A stretch of DNA of 64,000 nt from Vibrio sp. S9_S30 (lineage in GTDB: Bacteria > Pseudomonadota > Gammaproteobacteria > Enterobacterales > Vibrionaceae): the NCBI RefSeq assembly GCF_014694455.1, contig NZ_JAAUWT010000010.1, positions 124,001 through 188,000 of the forward strand, written 5' to 3'. Below are positions 1 to 9,474 of the stretch, piece after piece. The position numbers and the translations under genes are program-made. How positions within the stretch are numbered: position 1 is the stretch's first letter; every line of letters starts with the position of its first letter. Under the pieces are notes generated by a model. It saw only the letters and a program-made list of their open reading frames with translations, had not been told where the DNA came from and searched no databases.

Positions 1-577
1 GCAGCATCGCAAATCCGAGTGCAGGCATCAGACCACCCGCGATTTTAAGACCCTCAATGATCCCTTCTGGGACATACGCGATGATCGCATTCGCCACTTC
101 TTCACCGAAGTAAACCGGAAGCACGGCAGTGATAAAATAGAGGGTTCCCAAAGACAGCATGCCCAAATGATTTATGCGAGCTATCCCTTTATCATCACCT
201 TGTGAGGCCAAGTTATCCGCTTTATGCATCAAACCTGAAAACACCGTAAACTGAAGGACAATCAACTGCTGCATCAAGATGGCGAAAGGCAGAGCTATCC
301 CCACAACAACCTCGGGTGCAAAGCTTCCTTTTATCGCAAAAGCGGTTCCAACTATGGCACCAATTGTCACGTTAGGTGGCTGGGCACCTGCAATCGGTAC
401 AAGCCCTAGCCATGCAAGCTCTAAGGCTGCGCCAACGGCAAGTCCAGTTTGGTAATCCCCAAGAATAAGACCCACCACAGGTCCCGTTACAATTGGGCGA
501 CCAAAATAGAATTGTCCACTGTAAAAGTCGACACCAGCAAAGGCTGCCCATAATCCTATTAATATGATTTCAAACAT
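1..577 (-). CDS. PTS EIIC subunit, mannose/sorbose family (partial, cut by left edge)
   Basis: Membrane channel subunit of a sugar phosphotransferase system. Reading the minus strand from the ATG at 577 gives an uninterrupted frame to the window edge. It starts MFEIILIGLWAAFAGVD and contains the family signature region with GAALELAWLGLVPIAGAQPP, typical of EIIC of the mannose/sorbose/N-acetylgalactosamine family. The start lies 2 bp after the EIIB stop codon, so the two are translationally coupled. The C-terminus, and any EIID/EIIA genes, lie outside the window. The substrate cannot be read from sequence; the murQ neighbour suggests an amino sugar such as N-acetylmuramic acid, which is inference. 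Confidence 0.85.
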   Translation of the reverse strand, partial: MFEIILIGLWAAFAGVDFYSGQFYFGRPIVTGPVVGLILGDYQTGLAVGAALELAWLGLVPIAGAQPPNVTIGAIVGTAFAIKGSFAPEVVVGIALPFAILMQQLIVLQFTVFSGLMHKADNLASQGDDKGIARINHLGMLSLGTLYFITAVLPVYFGEEVANAIIAYVPEGIIEGLKIAGGLMPALGFAML

Positions 578-579
578 AT

Positions 580-1062
580 CTATCCCTTATATGCTTCGTA
601 AAGATCAAATATGTCCAACTTGTCCTCGTGAGGCATTCGTTGGACGGCAAAACGTACACCTAGCTCTTGCAGCCGTTTAAAAGCCGCCATATCATCGTCA
701 TCCACTGAAACAGTGACATGAATTTGTTTTTTACCTTCGGCATAATGCATGTTGCCGATATTGATATCGTTCAGAGGTACCCCGCCCTCTGCCAAGCGGA
801 CAACATCTTGTGGTGTTCTCACGACAAGAATGATGTGTTGCTCTGGAGAGGCTTTGTGAATCACATCGATTGTTTTTTGTATTGAAAAAAAGCGCACACC
901 CATGTTTCCTGCAGACATGGTCATTAGGTCCTGTTGTACGCTATCTGCTGAAACATCATCGTTTGCAATTACAATCAGGTTGGCGTTAGCGTGATGACTC
1001 CAAGCAACTGCCACTTGACCATGCAGTAACCGGTTGTCGATTCGTGTTAAATTGATACCCAT
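580..1062 (-). CDS. PTS EIIB subunit, mannose/sorbose family
   Basis: Cytoplasmic EIIB domain that takes phosphate from EIIA and passes it to the incoming sugar. The 160-residue length is normal for a free-standing EIIB of this family. The N-terminus carries the motif RIDNRLLHGQV, in which His14 is the expected phosphorylated residue. It lies between murQ (30 bp upstream) and EIIC (2 bp downstream) in one minus-strand operon. Mannose-family EIIBs are phosphorylated on histidine, unlike the cysteine of glucose-family MurP, so this is not the classical MurP transporter. Confidence 0.88.
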   Translation of the reverse strand: MGINLTRIDNRLLHGQVAVAWSHHANANLIVIANDDVSADSVQQDLMTMSAGNMGVRFFSIQKTIDVIHKASPEQHIILVVRTPQDVVRLAEGGVPLNDINIGNMHYAEGKKQIHVTVSVDDDDMAAFKRLQELGVRFAVQRMPHEDKLDIFDLYEAYKG

Positions 1063-1092
1063 TAGATGTTCTCTCTTCCTTAATTATGTCTT

Positions 1093-2019
1093 TTAATTAT
1101 TGGTATGGCTTTGTTTGGCAATCAGCAACTGCTCTTCTAAGGTCTGAAATTCATTCTCTATACATGCGAGTGCTTGCTGGTAAGTCATATCTCCTAAGCA
1201 CATCAATACAGCAGCACGAGGGTGATACTCCGCTTTTTCTAAGAATGCTTTTGCTTTCGCTAGAGATACGTGACAAATAGACGATACGATATTCTCTGCT
1301 CGATAAATCAACTTTTCGTTGCTCGCAATTAAATCGATCATTTGGTTGTTATACACTTTACCAAGACGGATCATTACGGTCGTACTGATCATCCCCAACA
1401 ACATTTTTTGCGCAGTACCACTCTTCATACGAGATGATCCGTTCAATACTTCCGGACCCACATCCGGAGCAATCGCAATGCGCGCTTCTTTCTCCATAGG
1501 GCTAGGTCCACGCGTGCAAATAGCAATCGTTAGACACCCAAGCTGATTAGCATATTCCAATGCTGATAACGTAAAAGGCGTCCGACCACTCGCTGAAATA
1601 CCAATCACGACATCTTTCGATTCAAGGTTTCGCTCTTTTAGCGCAGCGATAGATAACACTTTGTTATCTTCCACTTCTTCCACTGCTGCCAACATCGCGT
1701 CTAACCCTCCAGCGATGATCGACTGAACCAGCTCTGGATTAATACCAAAAGTAGGGGGACATTCAGCACTATCCAGAACGGCCAGACGACCACTCGTACC
1801 GGCACCAACATAAAATATTCGACCACCATTAAGTAGCTGCGTACAAATCGCATCGACGGCTTTTTCTACAGAAGAAAGGTGTTGCTCTATGGAGTCAGCA
1901 ACCGTTTTGTCATAAGCGTTAATCGTTTTGAGAACTTCCATTGTGCTTTTCTTGGAGAGATCAACCGTGAGTGAGTTCGCTTCTCTTTCTATTAGTGCGT
2001 CGATATTGGTATCTCGCAT
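1093..2019 (-). CDS. murQ: N-acetylmuramic acid 6-phosphate etherase MurQ
   Basis: Cleaves the lactyl ether of N-acetylmuramate 6-phosphate to give GlcNAc-6-phosphate and D-lactate, in recycling of cell-wall amino sugars. The 308-residue protein has a SIS sugar-phosphate isomerase fold. The phosphate loop GAGTSGR lies near residues 72-78, AECPPTFG contains the expected acidic catalytic residue Glu86, a second acidic cluster lies around residues 114-118, and the C-terminal half has GPEVLNGSSRMKSGTAQK. It is the first gene of the operon and is followed by EIIB and EIIC. A MurQ next to a PTS implies that imported phosphosugar is its substrate. No MurR-type regulator is visible in the window. Confidence 0.93.
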   Translation of the reverse strand: MRDTNIDALIEREANSLTVDLSKKSTMEVLKTINAYDKTVADSIEQHLSSVEKAVDAICTQLLNGGRIFYVGAGTSGRLAVLDSAECPPTFGINPELVQSIIAGGLDAMLAAVEEVEDNKVLSIAALKERNLESKDVVIGISASGRTPFTLSALEYANQLGCLTIAICTRGPSPMEKEARIAIAPDVGPEVLNGSSRMKSGTAQKMLLGMISTTVMIRLGKVYNNQMIDLIASNEKLIYRAENIVSSICHVSLAKAKAFLEKAEYHPRAAVLMCLGDMTYQQALACIENEFQTLEEQLLIAKQSHTNN

Positions 2020-2577
2020 AGAGACTTTTCCTTACTGATAAAATAAACCCTTAATGTAATAAAAGTATATTTACAGATATTAATTATGTAACGAAAGGAC
2101 ATTATATGTTTTATTGATATAAATGTGATTGGCGTCATAAAAGTACATCTTGGATTGGTTTTTGTGTAATTCGAGTACATAAGAAGAAAATGACTGCCTT
2201 TCTCCATTACACGATGAGCAGTCACAAAACAGACTCGAACTCATCTTATCGTTGCGATGTATTCGATGGATCAGGTGAGACATTACTCAAGTACTTTGGG
2301 CTACAGAAAACGACTCAAATTGAAGGGAAAGTGAGATAATTGACAACCACTTAAACAGAGATAAACCGGAACTGGTGGCAACAAATAGGCGACGTTCCAC
2401 AGTAGAGAGGGCGCTTTTAAACCGCCGAAGCTAATCACCTCAAGCGACGAAATCCCCCCTAATCATTCTCTGATTGGGGGGGCTTTCCATCAAAGCTTGT
2501 GTTGACTGAGATTGGAAGACGTAATACGTGACGTTACCCTGTGCAATTACACCGCGACAAAGCGACAACACAAAAAG
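2020..2577. other. 558-bp gene-free spacer between mrp and murQ
   Basis: Small open frames here (for example 1992-2225 and 2080-2283) have no recognisable protein character. The part next to murQ (2020-2150) is AT-rich and should hold the murQ promoter. The half nearer mrp holds a strong GC-rich hairpin (separate entry). On the plus strand a TTGACA box at 2340-2345 lies 16 nt before TAAACC, followed by about 90 nt with two short inverted repeats (GGAAC/GTTCC and GGCG/CGCC) and then that hairpin. This could be a small RNA gene, but I do not recognise the family. Confidence 0.5.
2454..2482. terminator. Strong hairpin, terminator-like, between mrp and murQ
   Basis: CCCCCCTAATCA (2454-2465) pairs with TGATTGGGGGGG (2471-2482) over 12 bp with one G-U pair and a 5-nt loop. 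It lies about 95 bp after the mrp stop on the minus strand. The tail is poor in T on both strands (CTTTCC on plus, ATTTCG on minus), so termination is likely but not certain. It would also be the 3' end of the possible plus-strand small RNA. Confidence 0.55.
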
Positions 2578-3651
2578 CTACACCGCCACAAAGCTTATTG
2601 CGTCTGGCTTGGCTTTACCTTGCCAATACAAACGGCTTACGACGGTTTCGGCTAACGCTCGGTAAAGGTCGGAGTGAGGTGAATTAGGGCGAGAAACGAC
2701 CGTCGGAGCACCATTGTCAAGATCTTCTCTCACTGAGATATGCAGTGGAATTTGTGTCAACAGCGCCAATCCAAACTCTTGAGCCATTTGACTTGCTCCA
2801 CCAGCACCGAAGATGTGCTCTTTCTCGCCGCAATGACTGCAAATGTGGTAACTCATATTTTCGACCATGCCTAAAACAGGTACATTGACCTTTTCAAACA
2901 TCGCGGCACCTTTACGGGCATCGGCTAAAGCCAGATCTTGAGGAGTCGTGACGATCAAAGAACCCGTTACTGGAATCTGTTGCGATAACGTAAGCTGAAT
3001 ATCACCGGTTCCTGGCGGCATATCGATGACAAGATAATCCAAATCCGGCCATTCGGTTTCATTAAGCAACTGCGCCAACGCTTTAGACGCCATAGGACCT
3101 CGCCAAATAGCGGCATCGGCGTCATCAACAAGATAGCCAATTGAATTAGTGTAAATGCCATGCGCTTTGATCGGCTGCATCCATTTGTGATCCCGAACGT
3201 CTGGCTTTTGCCCTTGAGTGCCCAGCATAATGGGAATGGAAGGACCATAAATATCGGCATCCAACATTCCAACCTTAGCACCCGAAACACTGAGCGCCAT
3301 CGCCAAGTTCACCGCTGTCGTTGACTTACCCACACCTCCTTTTGCAGACGTCACCGCGATAACATTCTTAACGCCTTTGACTTCGGCTAACACGGTGGTT
3401 TGCATGGCTTTCACCTTACCCACAATATGATATTCAAAGGAAGGAATGGTCTTGGAAGCCATCTGGTCTTCAATCCAATTTTTCAGGCTCTGCTGCAAGT
3501 TATGGTTGATAAACGGAATCTCAATCTTAATCACACCACTCGCTAAGACGGATACGATACCAGGAGTCTGGCTCCATCCATCGATCAGCATTGGATGTTG
3601 GTATTGCCCTAGCCACTGGCACAGCGCATCTTTTGATTGAAATTGTTCCAT
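2578..3651 (-). CDS. apbC: Mrp/ApbC-type iron-sulfur cluster carrier ATPase
   Basis: P-loop ATPase of the Mrp/NBP35 family that binds and transfers [4Fe-4S] clusters to apoproteins in the cytoplasm. The start at 3651 (MEQFQSKD) is preferred because GGGAGG lies directly upstream; the frame is open 16 codons further, but those residues look unlike the family. This gives 357 residues: an N-terminal MIP18-like (DUF59) domain, then the deviant Walker A KGGVGKST near residues 104-111, the DMPPGTGD loop, and the CSHCG motif near residue 270 that ligates the cluster. It is divergent from metG, a conserved neighbour in many gammaproteobacteria. Confidence 0.92.
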   Translation of the reverse strand: MEQFQSKDALCQWLGQYQHPMLIDGWSQTPGIVSVLASGVIKIEIPFINHNLQQSLKNWIEDQMASKTIPSFEYHIVGKVKAMQTTVLAEVKGVKNVIAVTSAKGGVGKSTTAVNLAMALSVSGAKVGMLDADIYGPSIPIMLGTQGQKPDVRDHKWMQPIKAHGIYTNSIGYLVDDADAAIWRGPMASKALAQLLNETEWPDLDYLVIDMPPGTGDIQLTLSQQIPVTGSLIVTTPQDLALADARKGAAMFEKVNVPVLGMVENMSYHICSHCGEKEHIFGAGGASQMAQEFGLALLTQIPLHISVREDLDNGAPTVVSRPNSPHSDLYRALAETVVSRLYWQGKAKPDAISFVAV

Positions 3652-3718
3652 ATTGCCTCCCATTATTTCTGTCCATCCTATCACTACATTCTTTCGCAAA
3701 GAACCCTGAAAAAACTAG

Positions 3719-3781
3719 GTGATACGCCGAGTCTTCGGGTTGGAGTACGCTGCCGCTTAAGGTACTATTAGCGGCTATCAC
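3719..3781 (+). promoter_or_regulatory. Nested inverted repeats in the metG leader
   Basis: Just upstream of metG, GCCGCT (3752-3757) pairs with AGCGGC (3770-3775). Enclosing it, GTGATA (3719-3724) pairs with TATCAC (3776-3781). The structure ends 30 bp before the metG ATG. It may be a leader hairpin or protein site; no function is known to me. Confidence 0.4.
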
Positions 3782-3811
3782 ATTAATACCTATCTAAAGC
3801 GAATAACAAGT

Positions 3812-5878
3812 ATGGCAACCGATCCAAACAACCTTTCTACAAGGAAAATACTGGTAACTTGTGCCCTACCGTATGCAAACGGTTCTATCCACCTTGGTCA
3901 TATGCTTGAGCATATCCAAGCGGATATCTGGGTTCGTTATCAGCGCCTTCGTGGCAACACTGTTAATTTCATCTGTGCAGACGATGCTCACGGCACGCCA
4001 ATTATGCTTAAAGCACAACAGATGGGTATTACACCAGAAGAGATGATTGCTGCTGTAAGTGAAGAGCATCAGAAAGATTTCGCTGGTTTTGATATCAGCT
4101 TTGACAACTACCACAGCACGCATTCTGAAGAAAACCGCGAGCTGGCTTCTCACATTTACCTGCAGCTCAAGAAAAATGGTTTTATTTCCAGTCGCACAAT
4201 TTCTCAGCTCTTCGACCCTGAGAAAGAAATGTTCCTACCAGACCGTTTCGTAAAAGGCACCTGCCCGAAATGTAAATCCGATGACCAATACGGCGACAAC
4301 TGTGATAACTGTGGTGAAACCTACAGCCCAACAGAACTTATCAATCCGAAATCTGCGGTATCGGGTTCAACCCCAGTTATGAAAGACTCTGAGCACTTTT
4401 TCTTCGACCTGCCTCAATTTGAGAGCATGTTGAAAGAGTGGACTCGCTCTGGCTCGCTGCAGTCGGAAACCGCCAATAAGATGCAAGAGTGGTTTGAGTC
4501 TGGATTGCAACAATGGGATATTTCCCGCGATGCACCGTATTTTGGCTTCGAAATTCCAGGCGAAAAAAACAAATTCTTCTACGTTTGGCTAGATGCTCCG
4601 ATTGGCTACATGGGTTCATTTAAAAATCTATGTGACAAGCGTGATGACTTAGATTTCGACGAATACTGGAAAAAAGACAGCAACGCAGAGCTTTACCACT
4701 TTATCGGTAAAGACATCGTGTATTTCCACAGCCTGTTCTGGCCTGCCATGTTAGAAGGCTCCGGGTTCAGAAAGCCAAACAACGTATTCGTGCATGGCTA
4801 CGTTACAGTGAACGGCGCGAAAATGTCTAAGTCAAAAGGAACGTTTGTCAAGGCGAGCACTTACCTCGACCATTTAGATCCTGAATGCCTGCGCTACTAC
4901 TATGCCGCGAAACTAAATAGCCGCATCGACGACTTAGATCTCAACCTTGAAGACTTCACGCAACGTGTAAATGCAGACGTTGTTAATAAGATCGTAAACC
5001 TTGCGTCTCGTAACGCTGGCTTCATTACCAAACGTTTTGAAGGTAAGCTTTCAGAGACTTTCGCAGAACCAGAACTTTACAATGAGTTCGCCTCAGCAGC
5101 AGAACGCATCGCGGAGCTGTATGAATCCCGCGAATTTAGCCGCGCGATTCGTGAAGTCACAGCACTCGCCGACAAAGCTAACCAATACGTCGACGAGAAA
5201 GCACCTTGGGTCGTGGCCAAGCAAGAAGGCAAAGACAAAGAACTTCAAGATATCTGCTCCGTGGGTATTAACTTGTTCCGTGTTCTCATGACTTACTTGA
5301 AACCCGTGATGCCGGCGCTAGCAGCACGCACAGAAGGTTTCTTGAATGAAGAGCTCACTTGGGAAGGTATTGCTCGTCCGTTAACGGGTCATGAGATCAC
5401 AACGTTCAAAGCCCTATTCAATCGCATCGACCCAAAGAAGGTGGAAGCGATGGTTGAAGCGTCGAAAGAAGAAGCCGCAGCAGAGAAAGCCGTTGCCGAA
5501 AAAGCGCAGAAAGCACAAACGGAAACAGAGCTGAGTAAAGACCCCATTGCCGATGAAATCGAGTTCGATGATTTCGCCAAAGTGGATCTGCGTATCGCGA
5601 AAATCGTTGAGTGTGAAGAAGTGCCAAAAGCGAATAAGCTGCTTAAGCTAACGCTTGATATCGGTGGTGAAACACGCCAGGTCTTTGCTGGTATCAAATC
5701 CGCCTACAAGCCAGAGGAGCTCGTGGGTAAGCACACCGTTATGGTCGCCAACTTAAAACCTCGTAAGATGAAGTTTGGTATGTCTGAAGGAATGGTGCTT
5801 GCAGCCGGTCCTGGAGGCAGCGACTTGTGGATACTTGAACCGCACGAAGGCGCTAAACCAGGCATGCGTGTGATGTAA
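3812..5878 (+). CDS. metG: Methionyl-tRNA synthetase
   Basis: Charges tRNA-Met with methionine. The 688-residue protein has the class I signature HLGHM near residue 27, a zinc-binding knuckle with two CxxC pairs (CPKC and CDNC), the KMSKS loop near residue 336, the anticodon-binding helical domain, an Ala/Glu/Lys-rich linker near residues 545-570, and a C-terminal OB-fold tRNA-binding domain ([17 protein letters not shown]) used for dimerisation. Length and domain order match the E. coli enzyme. It is transcribed divergently from apbC and followed by a rho-independent terminator. Confidence 0.97.
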   Translation: MATDPNNLSTRKILVTCALPYANGSIHLGHMLEHIQADIWVRYQRLRGNTVNFICADDAHGTPIMLKAQQMGITPEEMIAAVSEEHQKDFAGFDISFDNYHSTHSEENRELASHIYLQLKKNGFISSRTISQLFDPEKEMFLPDRFVKGTCPKCKSDDQYGDNCDNCGETYSPTELINPKSAVSGSTPVMKDSEHFFFDLPQFESMLKEWTRSGSLQSETANKMQEWFESGLQQWDISRDAPYFGFEIPGEKNKFFYVWLDAPIGYMGSFKNLCDKRDDLDFDEYWKKDSNAELYHFIGKDIVYFHSLFWPAMLEGSGFRKPNNVFVHGYVTVNGAKMSKSKGTFVKASTYLDHLDPECLRYYYAAKLNSRIDDLDLNLEDFTQRVNADVVNKIVNLASRNAGFITKRFEGKLSETFAEPELYNEFASAAERIAELYESREFSRAIREVTALADKANQYVDEKAPWVVAKQEGKDKELQDICSVGINLFRVLMTYLKPVMPALAARTEGFLNEELTWEGIARPLTGHEITTFKALFNRIDPKKVEAMVEASKEEAAAEKAVAEKAQKAQTETELSKDPIADEIEFDDFAKVDLRIAKIVECEEVPKANKLLKLTLDIGGETRQVFAGIKSAYKPEELVGKHTVMVANLKPRKMKFGMSEGMVLAAGPGGSDLWILEPHEGAKPGMRVM

Positions 5879-5931
5879 ATGGCATTTTGTAAGTAACTGA
5901 ATACTAAAATAAGTCACTGCATACAAAAACT

Positions 5932-5959
5932 AAAACCGCCGACGTTACAGGCGGTTTTT
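5932..5959 (+). terminator. metG terminator
   Basis: AAAACCGCC (5932-5940) pairs with GGCGGTTTT (5950-5958) across a 9-nt loop, followed by a T-run, 54 bp after the metG stop. Confidence 0.85.
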
Positions 5960-6284
5960 CTCTCTCTCATCCCCGCAACGTTCTCAAAATCGAATGTCGA
6001 TAAAGGTCGCCTTCCCCTAATTAGGGCTGCTCCCCTCTTCCAGCACCTCTCTTAAAAAGCAAAATACTGAGTACGGCAAGTTAATCTTATCCTGAGCCAA
6101 GGCTCTCACAGATAAGTTACCGAGCAATACCACTAACTTTAGGATGACGCTATCGTTACTTGATTGTGAAACACATCGCGACGACATGACAGAGCAGTAC
6201 CATCATGGCTGGCAATGATCTTCGAGGTAATGGAATGTTTAACGCCACTGAGAGTAGGATTCAAAGCTACAGCATCAGCGTTGG
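5960..6284. other. Gene-free spacer between metG and fadR
   Basis: About 325 bp with no credible open frame, RNA signature or strong repeat visible. It separates the terminators of the convergent genes metG and fadR. Confidence 0.5.
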
Positions 6285-6286
6285 AA

Positions 6287-6305
6287 AACCCACCCAAGGC
6301 GGGTT
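6287..6305 (-). terminator. fadR terminator
   Basis: On the minus strand AACCCGCC pairs with GGTGGGTT (one G-U) over a 3-nt loop and is followed by a short T-run. It lies 32 bp after the fadR stop. Confidence 0.6.
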
Positions 6306-6336
6306 ATAAGAAACCTTAGGTCTTACATGAAAGAAA

Positions 6337-7176
6337 TTAGCTATCGTCTTCAGTAAAGTTTGTCGGTAACGTTACCTTCATCTTGTTCCAGATGTGCGCA
6401 CTTTCCAACCCGTAATGGCGAATAACATTAGGCAACTGTTCACGAGAACCGGATTCACACACTTCACCCAATTGTTTGTAAAACTGTAACGCAAGGTCTC
6501 GTGCTTCAGGATTGGAAAAGTAATAGCTGCCAACACGATCATACAGCTTCTTCAGCCCATTGAAGATAAGCCCGTAGATCTGGTTTCCAGAATGGAAAGC
6601 GAGGCGTTGGAATAACATGTAATCGTAAAAATTAAACGTTTTGGCCATCAAAATAGCTTGACGTTTTCCCTCATCTTTCTCGTTATCATCTTTAACGTTT
6701 GCACGGATTTTTTCAGCGTAAGGCGACGCTTCAACAAACGCATCCCAATTGTCCGATTCTAATAGCTGTTCACAAGAATCAATCACCCCTTGAATGGTCT
6801 TCAGCGATGTTTCTTTATTGGTTTTAAAAGCATAACGCATAAAGATTGGGCTGATGTTGGTGCGTGCCGCAAGAAGATCTTCAACAATGCTGGTTGCGTT
6901 ATCCGCATCCAAAGTCATTAGCGTATCAAGGATATGCAGACCGGAGGTTTCCATAAATTGATTCACTTTGGTCGGTTTACCATGCTGAATGGTTAGCCAT
7001 CCATCACGAGCAAGCCGCTGCAACACTTCCCTTAACGTCGTTCTTGTTACACCAATCAATTCAGAAAGCTCTCGCTCCGCTGGTAGGATAGAGCCAGGAG
7101 GGAAGCGACCCTTCCAAATACTTTCAATAATGTACTTCTCAGCAAAACCTGCTGGGCTTTTTGCCTTTATAACCAT
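6337..7176 (-). CDS. fadR: Fatty acid metabolism regulator FadR
   Basis: GntR-family transcription factor that represses fatty-acid degradation genes and activates unsaturated fatty acid synthesis; acyl-CoA releases it from DNA. The N-terminal winged helix is nearly identical to E. coli ([22 protein letters not shown]), followed by a FadR C-terminal helical domain. The start at 7176 ([11 protein letters not shown]) matches the family start; the frame is open 7 codons further. The protein has 279 residues against 239 in E. coli. The excess is an insertion around [20 protein letters not shown] through [10 protein letters not shown], the roughly 40-residue insertion known from Vibrio FadR, where it forms a second ligand site. 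It is divergent from nhaB, as in E. coli. Confidence 0.95.
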   Translation of the reverse strand: MVIKAKSPAGFAEKYIIESIWKGRFPPGSILPAERELSELIGVTRTTLREVLQRLARDGWLTIQHGKPTKVNQFMETSGLHILDTLMTLDADNATSIVEDLLAARTNISPIFMRYAFKTNKETSLKTIQGVIDSCEQLLESDNWDAFVEASPYAEKIRANVKDDNEKDEGKRQAILMAKTFNFYDYMLFQRLAFHSGNQIYGLIFNGLKKLYDRVGSYYFSNPEARDLALQFYKQLGEVCESGSREQLPNVIRHYGLESAHIWNKMKVTLPTNFTEDDS

Positions 7177-7666
7177 GAATTCGGGTTTCCGGTGCATTTA
7201 TAACGTAAAATTGTACTCATCATACCACTACTTGCACAATTCAGAAAATACGCATGTGTATTACTGCGTTGTTTGTGAGATTACGCGTTAGATTTTTTTA
7301 TTCTCAGAGAGATTAGCGCACTCATTGTGAGTCAAATCTCACTTTTCAATAATTTTAACAAACGAGTAACGGGGAAAATTACTTATCAAAAGCACAACTC
7401 TGACTTAATTTCACATTGAAAATTAGCCTAATTTCGGCAAAAAAACCTGCATTTTATAGCTAACGTGCTATATTTTGATGAATAATCTAGGCAAGAATAA
7501 AAGTGTAAGCAAAAGTTAAATCTCGTAGTATTCTATGAATCGATGTCTCGAGTTCTTGATAAAAAAGCCTGTCAATTTGGCGATTTTAAACATTTTTAGG
7601 TTGACTAAATATTACGTAAGAGTAGAGTTGCGGTCGAAAGTATAGGAGTGCTTGTCTTTCTCAAGG

Positions 7667-7720
7667 AGTGACTTGGCAAGGCTACAAAGACTTCCATCGA
7701 AGTTGTCTTCCTAAGTCACT
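7667..7720 (+). promoter_or_regulatory. Long hairpin in the nhaB upstream region
   Basis: AGTGACTT (7667-7674) pairs perfectly with AAGTCACT (7713-7720). Inside, AGACTTC (7688-7694) pairs with GAAGT-GTCT (7699-7708, one bulge) across a CATC loop. It ends 93 bp before the nhaB start and is followed by a T-rich stretch near 7733-7739, so an attenuator or structured leader is possible. Two further hairpins follow. Confidence 0.55.
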
Positions 7721-7738
7721 GTTTAAGATATGATTTTT

Positions 7739-7788
7739 TATGAAATTCTGTATTTCATAGTCAGGGATCAAGACACACTCTCAGTGTC
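7739..7788 (+). promoter_or_regulatory. Two further inverted repeats in the nhaB leader
   Basis: TATGAAAT (7739-7746) pairs perfectly with ATTTCATA (7752-7759), and GACAC (7772-7776) with GTGTC (7784-7788). With the larger hairpin at 7667-7720 they form three consecutive stem-loops just before nhaB. The rest of the 637-bp divergent fadR/nhaB region is AT-rich and should hold both promoters. Confidence 0.5.
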
Positions 7789-7813
7789 GAATTTACAATA
7801 AAAGAGTCTTATC

Positions 7814-9397
7814 ATGCCGATGTCACTCGGAAACGCGTTCATTAAGAACTTTCTTGGCAAAGCACCAGATTGGTACAAACTTGCCATTATTGCCTTTCTT
7901 ATTATCAACCCAATCGTATTTTATTTTGTCGACCCATTCATTGCTGGTTGGATGCTCATCGTTGAGTTTATCTTTACGTTGGCTATGGCTCTAAAATGCT
8001 ACCCACTCCAACCCGGCGGCCTTTTAGCTATTCAAGCGGTAGCAATAGGTATGACAAGTCCAAATCAAGTTTATCATGAGTTAGAAACTAACCTTCCAGT
8101 TCTTCTATTACTGGTATTCATGGTGGCTGGTATCTACTTCATGAAAGAGCTGCTGCTTTTCATCTTTACGAAGATATTGCTTGGTGTACGCTCGAAGATG
8201 ATGCTATCCGTTGCTTTTTGCTTCGTTTCTGCATTCCTCTCGGCATTTCTGGATGCGCTCACAGTTATCGCAGTGGTTATTTCTGTTGCGGTTGGCTTCT
8301 ATTCTATTTATCACAAGGTCGCATCAGGAAAAGGATCTCAAGCTAACCACGATCACACCAGTGATGATGGCTTGTGTGAAGTAACTCGCGATGACTTAGA
8401 AAACTACCGTTCTTTCTTACGCTCGCTGCTTATGCATGCGGGTGTGGGTACTGCGCTGGGCGGGGTAATGACCATGGTAGGCGAACCTCAAAACCTGATC
8501 ATTGCAGACCAAGCAAGTTGGCAGTTTGGTGAGTTCATGATCCGCATGTTACCAGTGACGCTACCAGTGTTCATCTGCGGTCTGATTACTTGTGCTTTAG
8601 TTGAAAAATTTAAAATCTGTGGTTACGGTACCGACTTGCCTGCTAGTGTTAGAAAGATCCTTGTCGATTTTGACACCGAGCAACGTAAACGTAGAAATAA
8701 ACAGGATATTGCGAAACTGGTTATCCAAGGCTTGATCGCAGTATGGCTTATCATTGGTTTGATGTTCCATCTAGCAGAAGTCGGGTTAATTGGCTTAAGT
8801 GTCATCATCCTTGCAACGGCTTTTACTGGTGTTATTGAAGAACATTCATTAGGCAAAGCATTTGAAGAAGCACTACCGTTTACCGCCCTTCTTGCTGTCT
8901 TCTTTGCCGTTGTTGCCGTTATCATCGATCAAGAGCTGTTCAAACCGGTTATCGATGCGGTACTCGCACTGGAAGGTGGTCAACAAATGATCATGTTCTA
9001 TATTGCGAATGGTCTACTTTCTATGGTGTCCGATAATGTCTTCGTTGGTACGGTTTACATCAACGAAGTCAAATCAGCTCTCGTTGAAGGCGTGATTACT
9101 CGTGATCAATTCGATTTGCTTGCCGTCGCCATCAACACAGGCACCAATCTCCCTTCAGTCGCTACACCAAACGGTCAAGCCGCGTTCTTATTCTTACTGA
9201 CTTCAGCATTGGCTCCGCTTATTCGTTTGTCATACGGTCGCATGGTCATCATGGCTCTGCCTTACACATGTGTGCTTGCCATCGTAGGTCTGCTTGGTAT
9301 CGCATTCTTGCTTGAACCACTAACAGCGAGTTTCTATGAGATGGGATTGATCTCTCATCACGTAAGCGAAACCGTAGGTGCGTCGCAAGGGCATTAA
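7814..9397 (+). CDS. nhaB: Na+/H+ antiporter NhaB
   Basis: Electrogenic inner-membrane antiporter that expels Na+ in exchange for protons, important at high salt. The 527-residue sequence starts [20 protein letters not shown], as in other Vibrio NhaB proteins. It has about a dozen hydrophobic segments and the conserved C-terminal [19 protein letters not shown]. It lies between divergent fadR and downstream dsbB, the same order as in E. coli. A terminator separates it from dsbB, so dsbB is probably only partly co-transcribed. The unusually structured leader upstream may control expression. Confidence 0.96.
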   Translation: MPMSLGNAFIKNFLGKAPDWYKLAIIAFLIINPIVFYFVDPFIAGWMLIVEFIFTLAMALKCYPLQPGGLLAIQAVAIGMTSPNQVYHELETNLPVLLLLVFMVAGIYFMKELLLFIFTKILLGVRSKMMLSVAFCFVSAFLSAFLDALTVIAVVISVAVGFYSIYHKVASGKGSQANHDHTSDDGLCEVTRDDLENYRSFLRSLLMHAGVGTALGGVMTMVGEPQNLIIADQASWQFGEFMIRMLPVTLPVFICGLITCALVEKFKICGYGTDLPASVRKILVDFDTEQRKRRNKQDIAKLVIQGLIAVWLIIGLMFHLAEVGLIGLSVIILATAFTGVIEEHSLGKAFEEALPFTALLAVFFAVVAVIIDQELFKPVIDAVLALEGGQQMIMFYIANGLLSMVSDNVFVGTVYINEVKSALVEGVITRDQFDLLAVAINTGTNLPSVATPNGQAAFLFLLTSALAPLIRLSYGRMVIMALPYTCVLAIVGLLGIAFLLEPLTASFYEMGLISHHVSETVGASQGH

Positions 9398-9429
9398 TTT
9401 TTTTGTTGAATAGAGAACTTATTCAAGAT

Positions 9430-9458
9430 AAAAAGCTCTGAGTTGTCAGGGCTTTTTT
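9430..9458 (+). terminator. nhaB terminator / dsbB leader hairpin
   Basis: AAAAAGCTCTGA (9430-9441) pairs with TCAGGGCTTTTT (9446-9457) with one G-U pair and a T-run. It ends only about 17 bp before the dsbB start, right at its AAGGA ribosome-binding site. Confidence 0.8.
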
Positions 9459-9474
9459 ATAAGGATACATTACT

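Noticed and set aside
1992..2283. Two minus-strand small frames upstream of murQ
   Set aside because: AT-rich, overlapping each other in different frames and overlapping the murQ start; no protein character or ribosome site.
7641..7800. Known Na+ or Li+ riboswitch before nhaB
   Set aside because: Stem-loops are present but I could not match the sequence to any riboswitch consensus I know, so no class is claimed.
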